Part shown: positions 43,037 through 54,765 of the stretch, in pieces | Position numbering within the stretch: position 1 is the stretch's first letter | Layout: each line of letters starts with the position of its first letter | DNA from: Sphingomonas flavescens | GTDB lineage: Bacteria; Pseudomonadota; Alphaproteobacteria; Sphingomonadales; Sphingomonadaceae | Direction of reading: 5' to 3' | DNA: 64,000 nucleotides | Assembly (NCBI RefSeq): GCF_030866745.1 | Contig: NZ_CP133016.1 | Span: 2,342,001-2,406,000, forward strand | Position numbers and translations under genes: made by a program | Notes under the pieces: generated by a model | What the model saw: the letters and a program-made list of their open reading frames with translations, nothing else | What the model was told of the DNA's origin: nothing | The model's database searches: none

Positions 43037-44458
43037 CTAACCCGCGGGCAGGCTCAGCCGAGCGAGAAGGCCACCGAGGTCCTCACTCTCTTCGAGATGG
43101 ATCGTGCCGCCGTATATTTCCGCGACGTCTCGCACGATTGCCAGGCCAAGGCCTGTCCCCGGCTTGCCAGTGGTGTCCAGGCGAGCGCCGCGTGTGAACA
43201 ACTCTCCGCGCCTGTCTTCCGGTATACCGGGCCCATCGTCTTCGACGAGAATGTCGATCATCTTGCCCTTTGGCTCGACCGTTACGAACACCCGGCCGCC
43301 CCCGTATTTCGCAGCATTCTCGACGAGGTTGCCAAGCATTTCATCAAGGTCCTGGCGCTCGACCCGAACCTGCGCCGCGTGATCGCCCGCGATGTCGATC
43401 GTCACGCCATCGTGCAGCCGGTCGACCGCCCGCTGCACTGCTTCAAGGCTGTCCCAAACGCGAGCGCGCGATTGCGCGGCGGCACGGCGTCCGATGGCGC
43501 GCGCGCGCGCGAGGTGATGGTCGACTTGCCGCCGCATGACGGACGCCTCGCGAACGACGGTGCGAACGAGATCGGGGTCGCTGGCCGTGGCGGCGTTGGT
43601 GATCACGGTAAGCGGCGTTTTGAGCGCATGGGCAAGATTGCCGGCGTGGCGCCGCGCTTCTTCCGCCTGCGCCTCGCTATGGGCCAATAGCTGATTGATC
43701 TCTTCCGTCAGAGGCCGGATCTCGGTCGGGAATTCATCGCTGATCCGGGTTTTGTCGCCAGACCGGATCGCCGAAACCTCGTCGCGGACGCGGCGCAGCG
43801 GCCACAGGCCATAGAAGGTCTGCAAAGCGGCCAGGACGAGCAGGCCTACGCCCAAGGCGGAGAAACTCCAGATCAAGGTCGAACGGAGTCGGCGGATCTG
43901 ATCGTCGATCGTCTCGCGCGACTGCGCCACCTGAAAACGCCAGCGCACGTTCGAGCCGGGAAGGATGGCGTCCCGTTCCGCGACACGGATCGGCTCGGCA
44001 TGGTCGCGGGTCGAGAATTCATCGCTATCGTAAAGGTGCGGCTTCACGTCGGCATGGCTGTCGCTGACGCGGAGCCGCCGGTCCCAGAGCGATCGGGACG
44101 GGAAGGTTTCGGCGCCGGAGCCGCTGATCTGAAAATAAAGCCCTGAATAGGGTTCGACAAAGCGTTGATCGGCCGGCGCTCGGTTAAAGCGAACCTCGCC
44201 CTGATCGCCGGTATCGGATGGACCGATCTCCGACGACGCGATCATCGAATTGAGCACGAAGACGAGCTGATTGTCGAAGCTGTCGACGATCGAGCGGGTC
44301 AGCACTCGGTCGAGCGCGAAGCCGCCGATCAGCAAGAGCGCGCCGATCCACACGCCGGCGATGCCGATCATGCGGCGGTTGAGCGAGCCCGTTACCCGCC
44401 GCCTGGCGGCTGGCCTCTTTTCGGCCGCCGCCGTCACCGGGGCGGCTTGGTCGTTCAA
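43037..44458 (-). CDS. Sensor histidine kinase, OmpR-type partner
   Basis: The 473-residue membrane kinase has two transmembrane helices (about residues 31-50 and 196-215) with a periplasmic domain between them, and a HAMP-like linker. A phosphoacceptor site (LAHALKTPLTVITNA, His278) follows, then a HATPase domain (NLVENAAKYGGG, DDGPGIPEDRR, GTGLGLAIVRDVAEIYGG). The H-box resembles PhoQ/QseC kinases. It overlaps its response regulator gene by ATGA. A small PepSY-like secreted protein is divergent from the pair. The signal sensed is unknown. Confidence 0.9.
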   Translation of the reverse strand: MNDQAAPVTAAAEKRPAARRRVTGSLNRRMIGIAGVWIGALLLIGGFALDRVLTRSIVDSFDNQLVFVLNSMIASSEIGPSDTGDQGEVRFNRAPADQRFVEPYSGLYFQISGSGAETFPSRSLWDRRLRVSDSHADVKPHLYDSDEFSTRDHAEPIRVAERDAILPGSNVRWRFQVAQSRETIDDQIRRLRSTLIWSFSALGVGLLVLAALQTFYGLWPLRRVRDEVSAIRSGDKTRISDEFPTEIRPLTEEINQLLAHSEAQAEEARRHAGNLAHALKTPLTVITNAATASDPDLVRTVVREASVMRRQVDHHLARARAIGRRAAAQSRARVWDSLEAVQRAVDRLHDGVTIDIAGDHAAQVRVERQDLDEMLGNLVENAAKYGGGRVFVTVEPKGKMIDILVEDDGPGIPEDRRGELFTRGARLDTTGKPGTGLGLAIVRDVAEIYGGTIHLEESEDLGGLLARLSLPAG

Positions 44459-45120
44459 CTCGTCGGTTCTTCTAGGCTGTAGCCGAGGCCGCGGATGGTC
44501 GTGATGACGTCGGCGCCGAGCTTCTTGCGGATACGCGTCACGAACACTTCGATAGTGTTAGAATCCCGGTCGAAATCCTGATCGTAAATGTGCTCGATCA
44601 ATTCTGTCCGGCTGACGACCTTGCCTTTGTGGTGCATCAGGTAAGAGAGGAGCTTGTATTCCTGAGCGGTCAATTTGACCGGCTCACCATCCTTGGTGAC
44701 CTTACCCGAGCGAGTGTCGAGGCGGATGTCGCCGGCGATCAGCTCGCTCGACGCATTGCCCGAGGATCGGCGGATGAGCGCGCGCAGGCGGGCGATCAGC
44801 TCTTCGGTCTGGAACGGCTTAGCCAAATAATCGTCAGCGCCGGCATCGAGCCCGGCCACCTTGTCCGACCAGCTGTCGCGCGCGGTCAGCACGAGCACCG
44901 GCATCTTGCGCGCTTCCTTGCGCCAGCGGTCGAGCACTGTGAGCCCGTCGACCTCGGGCAGGCCGAGATCGAGGATCACCGCATCGTAATTCTCGGTCGA
45001 GCCGAGATAATGGCCGTCCTCGCCATCGGTGGCGAGATCGACCGCATAGCCGGCGCCTTCCAGCGTCGAGCGCAGTTGGCGGCCCAGATTGGGTTCGTCT
45101 TCGACGATCAGAATGCGCAT
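44455..45120 (-). CDS. OmpR/PhoB-type response regulator
   Basis: The 221-residue protein has a receiver domain (LIVEDEPNLGRQLRS, phosphoacceptor Asp51 in VILDLGLPEVDG, Lys in YLAKPFQ). A winged-helix DNA-binding domain follows (VKLTAQEYKLLSYLMHHKGK, then VFVTRIRKKLGADVITTIRG). It is followed directly by its sensor kinase gene (ATGA overlap). It should regulate genes of the envelope response of this two-component system. The target genes cannot be told. Confidence 0.92.
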   Translation of the reverse strand: MRILIVEDEPNLGRQLRSTLEGAGYAVDLATDGEDGHYLGSTENYDAVILDLGLPEVDGLTVLDRWRKEARKMPVLVLTARDSWSDKVAGLDAGADDYLAKPFQTEELIARLRALIRRSSGNASSELIAGDIRLDTRSGKVTKDGEPVKLTAQEYKLLSYLMHHKGKVVSRTELIEHIYDQDFDRDSNTIEVFVTRIRKKLGADVITTIRGLGYSLEEPTS

Positions 45121-45229
45121 GGAAGGTCCCCGGAGCTGTTCATATTCGCGCCGTCAACCGTTGTTGCGACGAGAAGTTGCTTATCCGGAACAACTGGGAA
45201 CTGCGGCCGAGAAGTCAACCGCGAAGGCT

Positions 45230-45532
45230 TTAGTGGTCGCGCGAACGGCGGACGACGCGGCCCTGGCCGTCAACATCGACCCAGATCACGCGGCCGTTCT
45301 GCATGAACTTGAAGCGATAGGTGTCGCCGTTCATCTCGGGACCGAGATAATCGGCACCGCTGCCCATCATCGGCATGACCCGACGCTCGAGCTGCGGCAG
45401 CGGCATCGACCGGCCCTGCTCACGCGAGCGGAAAGCCCGGTCCGCATCGCGCGGGGGATCGGCCAGCGCCGGAGCGCTGGTCAGGCCACCGGCGACGGCC
45501 GCGGCAAGAAAGATGGTACGCAACAGTTTCAT
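45230..45532 (-). CDS. Small secreted PepSY-like protein
   Basis: The 100-residue protein has a signal peptide (AAAVAGGLTSAPALA). The C-terminal half, YRFKFMQNGRVIWVDVDGQGRV, read from YRFKF to VVRR, resembles a PepSY-type strand pattern. Such small proteins are often encoded beside OmpR-type two-component systems in alphaproteobacteria and may feed back on the sensor. It is in the same direction as the regulator, 109 bases upstream of its start, so it may share its promoter region. The function is inferred. Confidence 0.65.
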   Translation of the reverse strand: MKLLRTIFLAAAVAGGLTSAPALADPPRDADRAFRSREQGRSMPLPQLERRVMPMMGSGADYLGPEMNGDTYRFKFMQNGRVIWVDVDGQGRVVRRSRDH

Positions 45533-45649
45533 TGACCGACTCTCAGTTCGGAAGCGTTTCTAACACCTTGCATTGAATAGGCTATGAATACTGCCGTCGT
45601 GCCGCGTTCATCGCTTGAGGCACCGGCAGTGCTCGCTTAAGCGCCCGCC

Positions 45650-47433
<1,784 letters not shown>

Positions 47434-47437
<4 letters not shown>

Positions 47438-49245
47438 GCCAGCGCTCGCGCCCGCTCTTCGACACGCCGTTCCAGGATCGTCAGCGGCATCGAGCCGTCC
47501 TTGAGCACCTCGTGGAACTGCTTGATGTCGAACTTGGCGCCGAGGATGCTCTTCGCTTTCTCTCGCGCGCGGAGCCAAGCGAGGTGACCGACCTTGTAGC
47601 TGCAGGCCTGGCCGATCGAGATGCAGTAGCGCTCGACTTCGCGTTGAACGCGGGCGCGCGGGAAGCCGGTGGTTTTGGTCATGTAATCGACCGCCTGCTC
47701 ACGGCTCCAGCCTTTGCTGTTGAGGCCGGTGTCGACGACGAGACGCGCCGAGCGGAAAAGGAAGGACTGCAAGTAGCCGCCCTTTTCGATTCCCTTGTAG
47801 CCGCCGAGCTCGTCAGCGAGCTGCTCCGAATAGAGCGCCCAGCCTTCGATGTAGGACGAGTAGAAACTGAGCTTGCGCAGCATCGGGATATCTTTCGACT
47901 CCTGCGCCAGGCTGATCTGCAGGTGATGTCCAGGGACGCCCTCGTGATAGGTTAGCGAGGGCAGCGAATATTTGGGCCAGTCGCCGGTCGACTTGAGGTT
48001 GATGAAATAGATCGCCGGGCGTGAGCCATCGAGCGTCGCGGGGCGGTAATAGCCGTTCGACGCGCCGTCCTGAATTTCCGGCGGTACACGGCGGATTTCC
48101 AGCGGCTGGCCGGGCAGGGTGGCGAAGGCCTTGGGCAGCAGGCCCATCATTTCCTTCACGTTCGCATTGAGGCTGGCGATCAGCTCGACGCGGCCTGGAT
48201 CGGTATTCGGATAAAGTTGCGCTGGAGAATTGTTCAGCGTCGCGAGGCGCTCACCGACCGTGCCGGTCGCGAAGCCCGCCTGCTTGAGAACGGAGTCGAG
48301 CTGCGCCGTATATTCGGCGACCTGGGACAGGCCGAGCTGGTGCACCTCCTCCGGCGTCATGCTGCTGGTTGTCGCCTGCGCGAGTGCGGCCGCATAGATT
48401 TCCGCGCCGCGGGGCAAGCGGGTCGCGCCATCGCCCGGCCTGGTCGTCGGCTTAAGCTTGCGGACGGCGGCCATCTGCCGGTCGAGCGCGGGGTATACTT
48501 GCTGCTCGACGATTTTTGCAGCGCGGGCGCCCCAATCGCCGGCAAGGTTCTTCGCCTTCGTTCGGCGCACGAGCGACTGCACCATGTCGCTCTCGGCGGC
48601 CGCCGGTTTGCGCAACGCTTCCATCTGACCAAGCGCGAGGTCGAGCGACCATGCCGGGGCGAGGAAGCCGCGCTGCGCCATCTCGATCTGATCCTGGGTG
48701 TCGAAGTCGAGCAGCTTCCCGAACTGGCCGAGGCGGGTGAGGTAAGCTTCCGCGTCGCTGCGGGTCTCGATCGGATGCGCGCTGTTGAGGAAGTCGGGGA
48801 TCGAGAAGTAGGCGCCGCTCTGCTGCGAGATGATGTAGGGCTGCTGGACGGAATCGATCTTGAACTTGTCGTAGGACGAGAGGTTGGTTTCGAGGTCGTA
48901 GATGACGATTTCGCGATTGAGCTGCGCGGTCGGCGAAAGCGTCGATGGCGCGATCGCGCGGACGGCGGCGAGGGCGGCCCGATCACGCGCGGCATTGGCC
49001 TTCCGCTGCACATTGGGCGGGCGCATGTCGAAGGTCGAGCGCAGCTTCGCATTCGCGCCGTTGTCGAGCCCAAGATAGGTCGCGAACGTCGGGGATTCAC
49101 GGACCTGCCGCTGAAAGATCTGGTCGAACAGAGCGTTGAGCTTGGCGTCGTTCGCGCCCTTTGCCGCTTGCGCGATGGCACGCGTGTCGATCAGCGGGAG
49201 CAGCGCAAGCGTCGCGCTGCTGGCGAGAAATGAACGACGATCCAT
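47434..49245 (-). CDS. DUF885 family metallopeptidase-like protein
   Basis: The 603-residue protein has a twin-arginine-like signal (DRRSFLASSATLALLPL) and the DUF885 core, with the zinc motif LTYHEGVPGHHLQ, the later YIEGWALYSEQLADELGGY and GQACSYKVGHLAWLRAREKA. DUF885 proteins are thought to be secreted zinc-dependent carboxypeptidases, though few have been studied. The HExxxH-type arrangement is complete. The start is the ATG at 49245. It is convergent with the ABC-F gene, and the stops overlap. Confidence 0.88.
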
Positions 49246-49320
49246 CGAGAGTCCCCTTCTTGTGGAAGGACACTTACCGCCGCCGTTTCGCCGCGCAAAC
49301 TCCGCCGGTCGAAAAGGTCC

Positions 49321-50679
49321 TTACGCTTGCAGACGATATTGTTTCAGCAAGTCGTAAAGCGTCGGCCGGCTGATGCCGAGAAGCTTCGCGGCGCCCGAGA
49401 TATTGTTCTCGGTCCGCGTCATTGCCTGACGGATCGCCTTGCGGTCGGCCACTTCGCGCGCGGCGCGCAGGTTGATCGGTAGCACATCGTCACTCGGCAC
49501 GACGCCAGCCTGAAGGTCGAGATCGCCCGCGGTGATGCTCTTGCCGTCGGCCATGATCACCGCGCGCTTGATGCGGTTCTCCAGCTCGCGAACGTTGCCT
49601 GGCCAGCCGTAGACGTCGATCGCTTCGGCGGCTTCGGGGCTGAGCGACAGAGGCCCGACATTCAGCTCGCGGCCGAAGCGGTTGATGAAGTGGCGCGCCA
49701 GCAGCACCGCATCGCCCGCGCGCTCCGCGAGGGATGGGATCTTCACCACGATCTCGGCGAGGCGGTAGTAAAGGTCTTCGCGGAAGCGCCCGTCGGCCTG
49801 CATCGCGGCAAGATCCTGGTGCGTCGCGCAGACGATGCGCGTGTCGACCGCGATCGGCTGACGCCCGCCGATCCGTTCGATCACGCGCTCCTGCAGAAAG
49901 CGCAGCAGCTTGACCTGCAGCGGCAGCGGGATGTCGCCGACCTCGTCGAGAAAGAGCGTGCCACCCTGCGCGACTTCGATCTTGCCGATGTTCGACTTAA
50001 CCGCGCCGGTGAACGCACCGCGCTCATAACCGAACAACTCGGCTTCGAGCAGGTTTTCGGGGATGGCGGCGCAGTTGATGGCGACGAATTCGCCCTTTCG
50101 GCCGCTCTTCTCATGGACCGCACGGGCGAGCAGTTCCTTGCCGGTGCCGCTCGCGCCGAGGAGCATGACGGAGACATCGGCCGACGCGACACGCTCGATG
50201 GTCTTGGCGACCTTCTGCATTTCCGGAGCGGCGGTGATGATCGAGCCGAGCACGGTCGCGGCACCGGTCTCCAGGCGGCGGTTCTCGCTCTCGATCTCGT
50301 GCAGGTGGAACGCGCGGGCGACGATGAAGCCGAGTTCGTCGATATCGACCGGCTTCTTGTAAAAATCGTAGGCACCCATGGCGACAGCGCGGGTGGCGCT
50401 TTCGCGCGCGCCGTGGCCGGTGGCGACGACGACCTTGGTGTCCGGCTTGAGCTGCAGAATCTCAGCCAGCGTCGCGAAACCCTCGTCCGTACCGTCGGGA
50501 TCGGGCGGCAGGCCGAGGTCGAGCGTGACGACCGCCGGCTCGTAGGCGCGCAGCATTTCGATGGCGCTTGCGCGGTCGCTGGCGACGACGACCTGATAGC
50601 CGTCGTAAGCCCATTTAAGCTGGCGCTGCAGGCCCTCGTCGTCCTCGACGATCAGCAGGACTTTGGATTGGTCGGTCAT
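49321..50679 (-). CDS. prsR: PEP-CTERM-type sigma-54 response regulator PrsR
   Basis: The 452-residue NtrC-like regulator has a receiver domain (LLIVEDDEGLQRQLKWAY, phosphoacceptor Asp54 in VTLDLGLPPDPDG), an AAA+ domain and a Fis-type helix-turn-helix. The AAA+ part shows GASGTGKELLARAVH, the sigma-54 contact loop ERGAFTGAVKSN and GTLFLDEVGDIPLPLQ. The HTH is in NISGAAKLLGISRPTLYDLL. The GTDEGF insertion in the receiver fits the PrsR family, which accompanies exosortase systems. It should activate sigma-54-dependent PEP-CTERM and EPS genes. It is coupled to prsK by ATGA overlap. Confidence 0.92.
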   Translation of the reverse strand: MTDQSKVLLIVEDDEGLQRQLKWAYDGYQVVVASDRASAIEMLRAYEPAVVTLDLGLPPDPDGTDEGFATLAEILQLKPDTKVVVATGHGARESATRAVAMGAYDFYKKPVDIDELGFIVARAFHLHEIESENRRLETGAATVLGSIITAAPEMQKVAKTIERVASADVSVMLLGASGTGKELLARAVHEKSGRKGEFVAINCAAIPENLLEAELFGYERGAFTGAVKSNIGKIEVAQGGTLFLDEVGDIPLPLQVKLLRFLQERVIERIGGRQPIAVDTRIVCATHQDLAAMQADGRFREDLYYRLAEIVVKIPSLAERAGDAVLLARHFINRFGRELNVGPLSLSPEAAEAIDVYGWPGNVRELENRIKRAVIMADGKSITAGDLDLQAGVVPSDDVLPINLRAAREVADRKAIRQAMTRTENNISGAAKLLGISRPTLYDLLKQYRLQA

Positions 50680-52724
50680 GCGCTTTTCCTAATTGGCTCA
50701 GCCAGTGCCTCGGGGGCGGGGAGCAAGATGGTGAAGGTGGTGCCCCGGCCCGGACGGCTGTCGACGGACAAGCGGCCGCCCATGGCAGCGACGAGCGATC
50801 GCGCTTCGAAGGCGCCGATGCCAAAGCCGCCGGGCTTGGTCGAGGCGAATGGCTCGAACAGACGATTACGGACGAAGTCGCCGTCCATGCCGATGCCCTT
50901 GTCAGCAATGGCGATAGTGACGCCCGATGGATGCCGATCGACACGCGCCGTCACCGCCTCGCCGCTGCTTGCATCCAGCGCGTTCTGCAGCAGGTGCCCA
51001 ACGGCTTGTTCGAGCGCGACCGGATCGACCAGCGCTTCCACATTGGCGTCGCCGAGTAGTTGGACTTCCCGGTCGCGGCGCTTGGCGGCGATTGCGGCTG
51101 TCAGGATGGGGCGAAGGATCTGCGAGTCCACGCGCTGCACGCGCGTCGCCGAATGCGGCGACAGTCGCGCCAGCAGGTCGTTCATCTTGCCGACGGACGA
51201 GCGCAGCGTCGCGACCATGTCGGCGCGGAATTCAGGATTGTCGGCATGCCGCTCGGCGTTGCGCGCAAGCAGCGACAGCTGGCTCACCAGATTCTTGATG
51301 TCGTGCAAGATGAACGCGAAGCGGCGGTTGAACTCCTCGAACCGCTGCGCGTGGTTCAGCGCTTCCTGACCCAGTGCTTCGGCAAGCGAACTGGCGGCCT
51401 GAATTCCCGCCGTCTTCAACAGATCGAAATCTTCCCAATCGAGCTGACGGCGGAATTCCGGCGCGGCGAGCACGACGAGGCCGATCGGCCGCTGGTGATG
51501 AAGCAGCGGCACGCCGACCCATGCGGCCGGTTCGTCTAGCAGCCATTGCGGAACGACGGGCGTTCGTTCGCGCTCGCTGCGCAGCGTTCCGAAGCCTTTG
51601 AACTCGATCACGCGGCCGCTGGCTTCCATTCCATTCCAGAAGTCCGGTGCGCCGTCGAAGGCGTCCGGTCCCGGCGTCAAACCCGGCCAGTTGCTGGTGT
51701 CGGCGACCGCCAGACCCGCACCCTCACGAACGAGGAGCATTCCGCCTGGCGCGTCGACCACGTCGGCAAAGGCGGTCACGATCCGCTCGGTCAGCGGCGG
51801 GGCGTCGGCGCCGTCCCGGCCGAGCGTTTCGGTAAAGCGCAGCCATTCGACGCGATAATCGTAGCGGTGCTCGAACAGATGCTTTGCAAGCTTGACCTTG
51901 AACCAGGCGCGAGCCTTCGCGCTGGGCAGCAAGACCATTGCTCCAATTGTCATGCCGGCAAGGAGCAGAACCGTCGCGACTGACGACCAGTCCGCGCTGC
52001 TGCCGCGCAGGGCAGTTGCCAGGATCGCCATCAGCGCGAAGTAAGCGCAGATCGCGAGCAGGGAGAGAGACTGGAAGGTCGCCGCGCGTGATAGCCTCAC
52101 CCGCCATTGACCGTGGTTCCGCATCGAGGCCGCAAACAGCGGCGCGGCCAATGCAATGGCGATGCCGCGCCACTGGAGTAGACCCGGGCTCGTCCCGGCG
52201 ATGTAGGACAGCGTGTAAAGGTTGAGGTCGTAGGTCCAGATCAGCGCGAGGCCGACCATCGCCGAGCGGATGTGCGAGCGGCTGGCAGGCGCCGCCTGGC
52301 CATAGACGTTGTGGACGAGGACCAGCGCGCCCGCGGCCGTCGTAATCCGCAAAACGACCGCCGTTTGCGCAATGGACGCGCTTGGACTGAATGCCTGAAA
52401 CAGGCCGCCGATTAGCTGCAGCCCGATGACGCCGGCGACGGCGCCGTAAACGAGCTTCAGCGCCTGTTGGCGATCCTTTTCGGCGGATGACAGACTGTAG
52501 AGGACGCTGATCCAGATGAGATTGCGGGCGCTCTCGGCGAGCGATGTAAGCTGATCGTCGGGTACGACCGCAGCAAGCCAGGCCCAGCAGGCAGTCATCG
52601 CAAAAGCGCCAGCCAGCAGCCGCTGTTCGGGCCGGCGTGCCGCCTCGCCAAGCCGCCACAAGGTCAGCGCAGCAAAGCAGGCCGCGCCGAGGGCGTGACT
52701 CCAGAAGGTGATCAGCGCGTCCAT
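50676..52724 (-). CDS. prsK: PEP-CTERM system histidine kinase PrsK
   Basis: The 682-residue protein has about eight N-terminal membrane helices (residues 5-265) and a GAF-like domain (about residues 310-450, with WVGVPLLHHQRPIGLVVLA). A kinase core follows with the phosphoacceptor FILHDIKNLVSQ (His474) and ATP-binding VGHLLQNALDAS, ADKGIGMDG and GGFGIGAFEARSLVAAMGG. This is the PrsK architecture. It should phosphorylate PrsR, encoded directly downstream with a 4-base overlap. The signal is unknown. It lies about 43 kb from the EPS locus in this window. Confidence 0.92.
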   Translation of the reverse strand: MDALITFWSHALGAACFAALTLWRLGEAARRPEQRLLAGAFAMTACWAWLAAVVPDDQLTSLAESARNLIWISVLYSLSSAEKDRQQALKLVYGAVAGVIGLQLIGGLFQAFSPSASIAQTAVVLRITTAAGALVLVHNVYGQAAPASRSHIRSAMVGLALIWTYDLNLYTLSYIAGTSPGLLQWRGIAIALAAPLFAASMRNHGQWRVRLSRAATFQSLSLLAICAYFALMAILATALRGSSADWSSVATVLLLAGMTIGAMVLLPSAKARAWFKVKLAKHLFEHRYDYRVEWLRFTETLGRDGADAPPLTERIVTAFADVVDAPGGMLLVREGAGLAVADTSNWPGLTPGPDAFDGAPDFWNGMEASGRVIEFKGFGTLRSERERTPVVPQWLLDEPAAWVGVPLLHHQRPIGLVVLAAPEFRRQLDWEDFDLLKTAGIQAASSLAEALGQEALNHAQRFEEFNRRFAFILHDIKNLVSQLSLLARNAERHADNPEFRADMVATLRSSVGKMNDLLARLSPHSATRVQRVDSQILRPILTAAIAAKRRDREVQLLGDANVEALVDPVALEQAVGHLLQNALDASSGEAVTARVDRHPSGVTIAIADKGIGMDGDFVRNRLFEPFASTKPGGFGIGAFEARSLVAAMGGRLSVDSRPGRGTTFTILLPAPEALAEPIRKSA

Positions 52725-52815
52725 GCGCGATCCGCTGTCAAAGCGCCCGACATGTGCCGGGGTGTCGCTAAACTTTACAAAGGAATGGTGAACGCGGCGG
52801 AAAGAAAGCGGCGAA

Positions 52816-54126
52816 TCAGCCCTTCTTCAGGATGTCGAGCGTGGCCACGGTCATTGCTTCTGTAGCGGTGGAGATCACGGCTTCGGCGTCGGGTGCCCAG
52901 AAGGGTGAGTGCAGCGAGGGCAGCTTGGTCTCGTCGCCCTTTGCGGCGTCCCATTTGTCGCGCGGCGTGCCGCCGACCCAGAACAGCAGTGACTGCTTGC
53001 TCTTGTCGGCAAGCCAGTAGCGGCTGAAGTCTTCACTCGCCATGATCGGCCTGGATTCGACCACCCGATCGGCGCCGAAATGCTGGCTGAAGACGCCGCG
53101 CATACGCTGGCCGAGTTCGTCGGTGTTGAAGGTCGAGGGCGCCGATTCCGGCACAGTCACCTCGGGCATCTTGTCCTCGGGAATGCCGGCGGCGATGGCC
53201 TCGCCGCGGACAATGCGGCGGATGCCGGCGATCAGTTTCTCCTGCACTTCGGCCGGATAAGAGCGGACGGTCAGCTGCAGCTTGGCCTCGTCGGAGATGA
53301 TGTTGTTCTTCGTGCCCGCATGGAAGCTGCCGACCGTCACCACCGCGGGTTCGAACGGATTGTTCTCGCGACTGACCAATGTCTGCAGCGCTTCGACGAT
53401 GCGCGCGCCGAGCACGATCGGATCCTTGGTCGTGTGCGGATAGGCACCGTGCCCGCCGACGCCGTGGATGGTGATGTTGACGCTCGAAGAGTTAGCCAGG
53501 GCGTAGCGGGGTGTAATGCCAATTTGCCCAGCCGGAAGGGCCGCCGCATCGTGGAACGCGACCATGTAATCCGGCTTCGGAAAGCGCGTGAACAAGCCGT
53601 CGTCGAGCATGGCCTTGGCGCCGAGGACTCGCTCTTCGCCCGGCTGCAGGACCATGACGAGAGTGCCTGACCATTGGTTCTTCATGGCAGCGAGACGGCG
53701 AGCGGTCCCTAGCCAGGTGGTCACGTGCGTATCGTGCCCGCAGGCATGCATGACGGGCGTCTCGGTACCGTCCGGAAGCTTGCCCATGGCCTTGGAGGCG
53801 AAGGGCAAACCGGTCTGCTCCTTGACCGGGAGCGCGTCCATGTCCGCGCGGAGCATGAGCACCGGGCCAGGACCGTTCTTCATGACCGCTACCACACCCG
53901 TCTTGCCGACATGCTCAGTGACCTCGAAGCCGAGCTTGCGCATTTCCGGCGCAAGCTTTGCGGGCGTGCGCACCTCCTGCATCGACAGTTCGGGATTGGC
54001 GTGCAGGTCCCGATAAAGGTTCATCAGCATCGGCATGTCCGCGCGGATGGCGTCGGAGAGCGCGGCGGCGCCGGCGGGGACGGGAAAAGCGGTCATGGCA
54101 GCGGCGAGCCATAGCATGGACTTCAA
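52816..54126 (-). CDS. M20 family amidohydrolase (hippurate hydrolase-like)
   Basis: The 436-residue protein has a signal peptide (LWLAAAMTAFPVPAGAAA) and an M20/dimerisation domain fold. The zinc site is visible as MHACGHDTHVTTWLGTARRL, with VLMLRADMDALPVKEQTG, VLQPGEERVLGAKAML and IHGVGGHGAYPHTTKDP. These enzymes hydrolyse N-acyl amino acids or dipeptides. A periplasmic location is likely. It overlaps the DUF4893 gene stop by 4 bases (ATGA). The substrate is unknown. Confidence 0.9.
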   Translation of the reverse strand: MKSMLWLAAAMTAFPVPAGAAALSDAIRADMPMLMNLYRDLHANPELSMQEVRTPAKLAPEMRKLGFEVTEHVGKTGVVAVMKNGPGPVLMLRADMDALPVKEQTGLPFASKAMGKLPDGTETPVMHACGHDTHVTTWLGTARRLAAMKNQWSGTLVMVLQPGEERVLGAKAMLDDGLFTRFPKPDYMVAFHDAAALPAGQIGITPRYALANSSSVNITIHGVGGHGAYPHTTKDPIVLGARIVEALQTLVSRENNPFEPAVVTVGSFHAGTKNNIISDEAKLQLTVRSYPAEVQEKLIAGIRRIVRGEAIAAGIPEDKMPEVTVPESAPSTFNTDELGQRMRGVFSQHFGADRVVESRPIMASEDFSRYWLADKSKQSLLFWVGGTPRDKWDAAKGDETKLPSLHSPFWAPDAEAVISTATEAMTVATLDILKKG

Positions 54127-54752
54127 GGCGTTGCTCCTGCGGGAACGAGTTCCATCACATCGATGCGCGATTCGAACCGCGGCTCGGGCATGATCAGCCG
54201 CCAGCGCTGCGGGCCGATCCGTTCAACATAAGCGGCGACGTCGCGCTGCTCGTCCTGGCCATATTGCATGGCCCGCGTCTCATCGCCCAGGACGAGCGTG
54301 CCGAGAAAGACGTTGCGGAGCGCGTCGCCCGGGAAGATCAGACCAACGTAGCGCTGCGATCCCGTCAGCTTGGTCAGCCGTTGCAGTTCACGCTCGGCGC
54401 GGACCCGGCAGGTAAATGCGGGATAGCTGACGAAGGTGAGATTCTCGGGCTGCCTCGCGCCGAGCTTGATCACGCGGCAGCGGTAAATACCGTTCGGCAA
54501 ACCGGGCTGGGTCAGCGCCGCATCCGGATTGAGCAGCGCGCCTTCGCGGTCGATCTCGGCGCTGTGGCCGGTCGCGCGAGCGCTCGCCAGCGCTTCGGTG
54601 AAGCTGGTTCGCCAGTCGCGCAGGCGCACGCGATCGTCGTCGTGGATGATCTGGCGATAGGCGGTGGTCCAGCGCGGGATGAGTCCCGACGGCTGCTCGA
54701 CGACGCTGCAACTCGCAAGGACCGAAGCGGCAGGGAGGAGCAGGGCGAGGCG
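54123..54752 (-). CDS. DUF4893 domain protein, putative lipoprotein
   Basis: The protein of about 209 residues begins MRLALLLPAASVLASC, a lipoprotein signal with its Cys at residue 16. The rest matches DUF4893: TAYRQIIHDDDRVRLRDWRT, then PNGIYRCRVIKLGARQ and SRIDVMELVPAGATP at the end. The start at Met 54752 avoids overlap with the upstream dehydrogenase. It precedes the M20 gene, overlapping it by 4 bases, so the two form a unit. The function of the domain is unknown. Confidence 0.78.
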   Translation of the reverse strand, partial: RLALLLPAASVLASCSVVEQPSGLIPRWTTAYRQIIHDDDRVRLRDWRTSFTEALASARATGHSAEIDREGALLNPDAALTQPGLPNGIYRCRVIKLGARQPENLTFVSYPAFTCRVRAERELQRLTKLTGSQRYVGLIFPGDALRNVFLGTLVLGDETRAMQYGQDEQRDVAAYVERIGPQRWRLIMPEPRFESRIDVMELVPAGATP

Positions 54753-54765
54753 CATGGCGGCGAGC

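Noticed and set aside
42019..43197. Plus-strand frame of 392 residues
   Set aside because: It is the complement of the M13 peptidase and the kinase end, with no domain in its translation.
49690..51369. Long open frame of 559 residues on the plus strand
   Set aside because: It lies antisense to prsR and prsK, which have full family motifs. Its translation is rich in Arg, Ala and Val and matches no domain.
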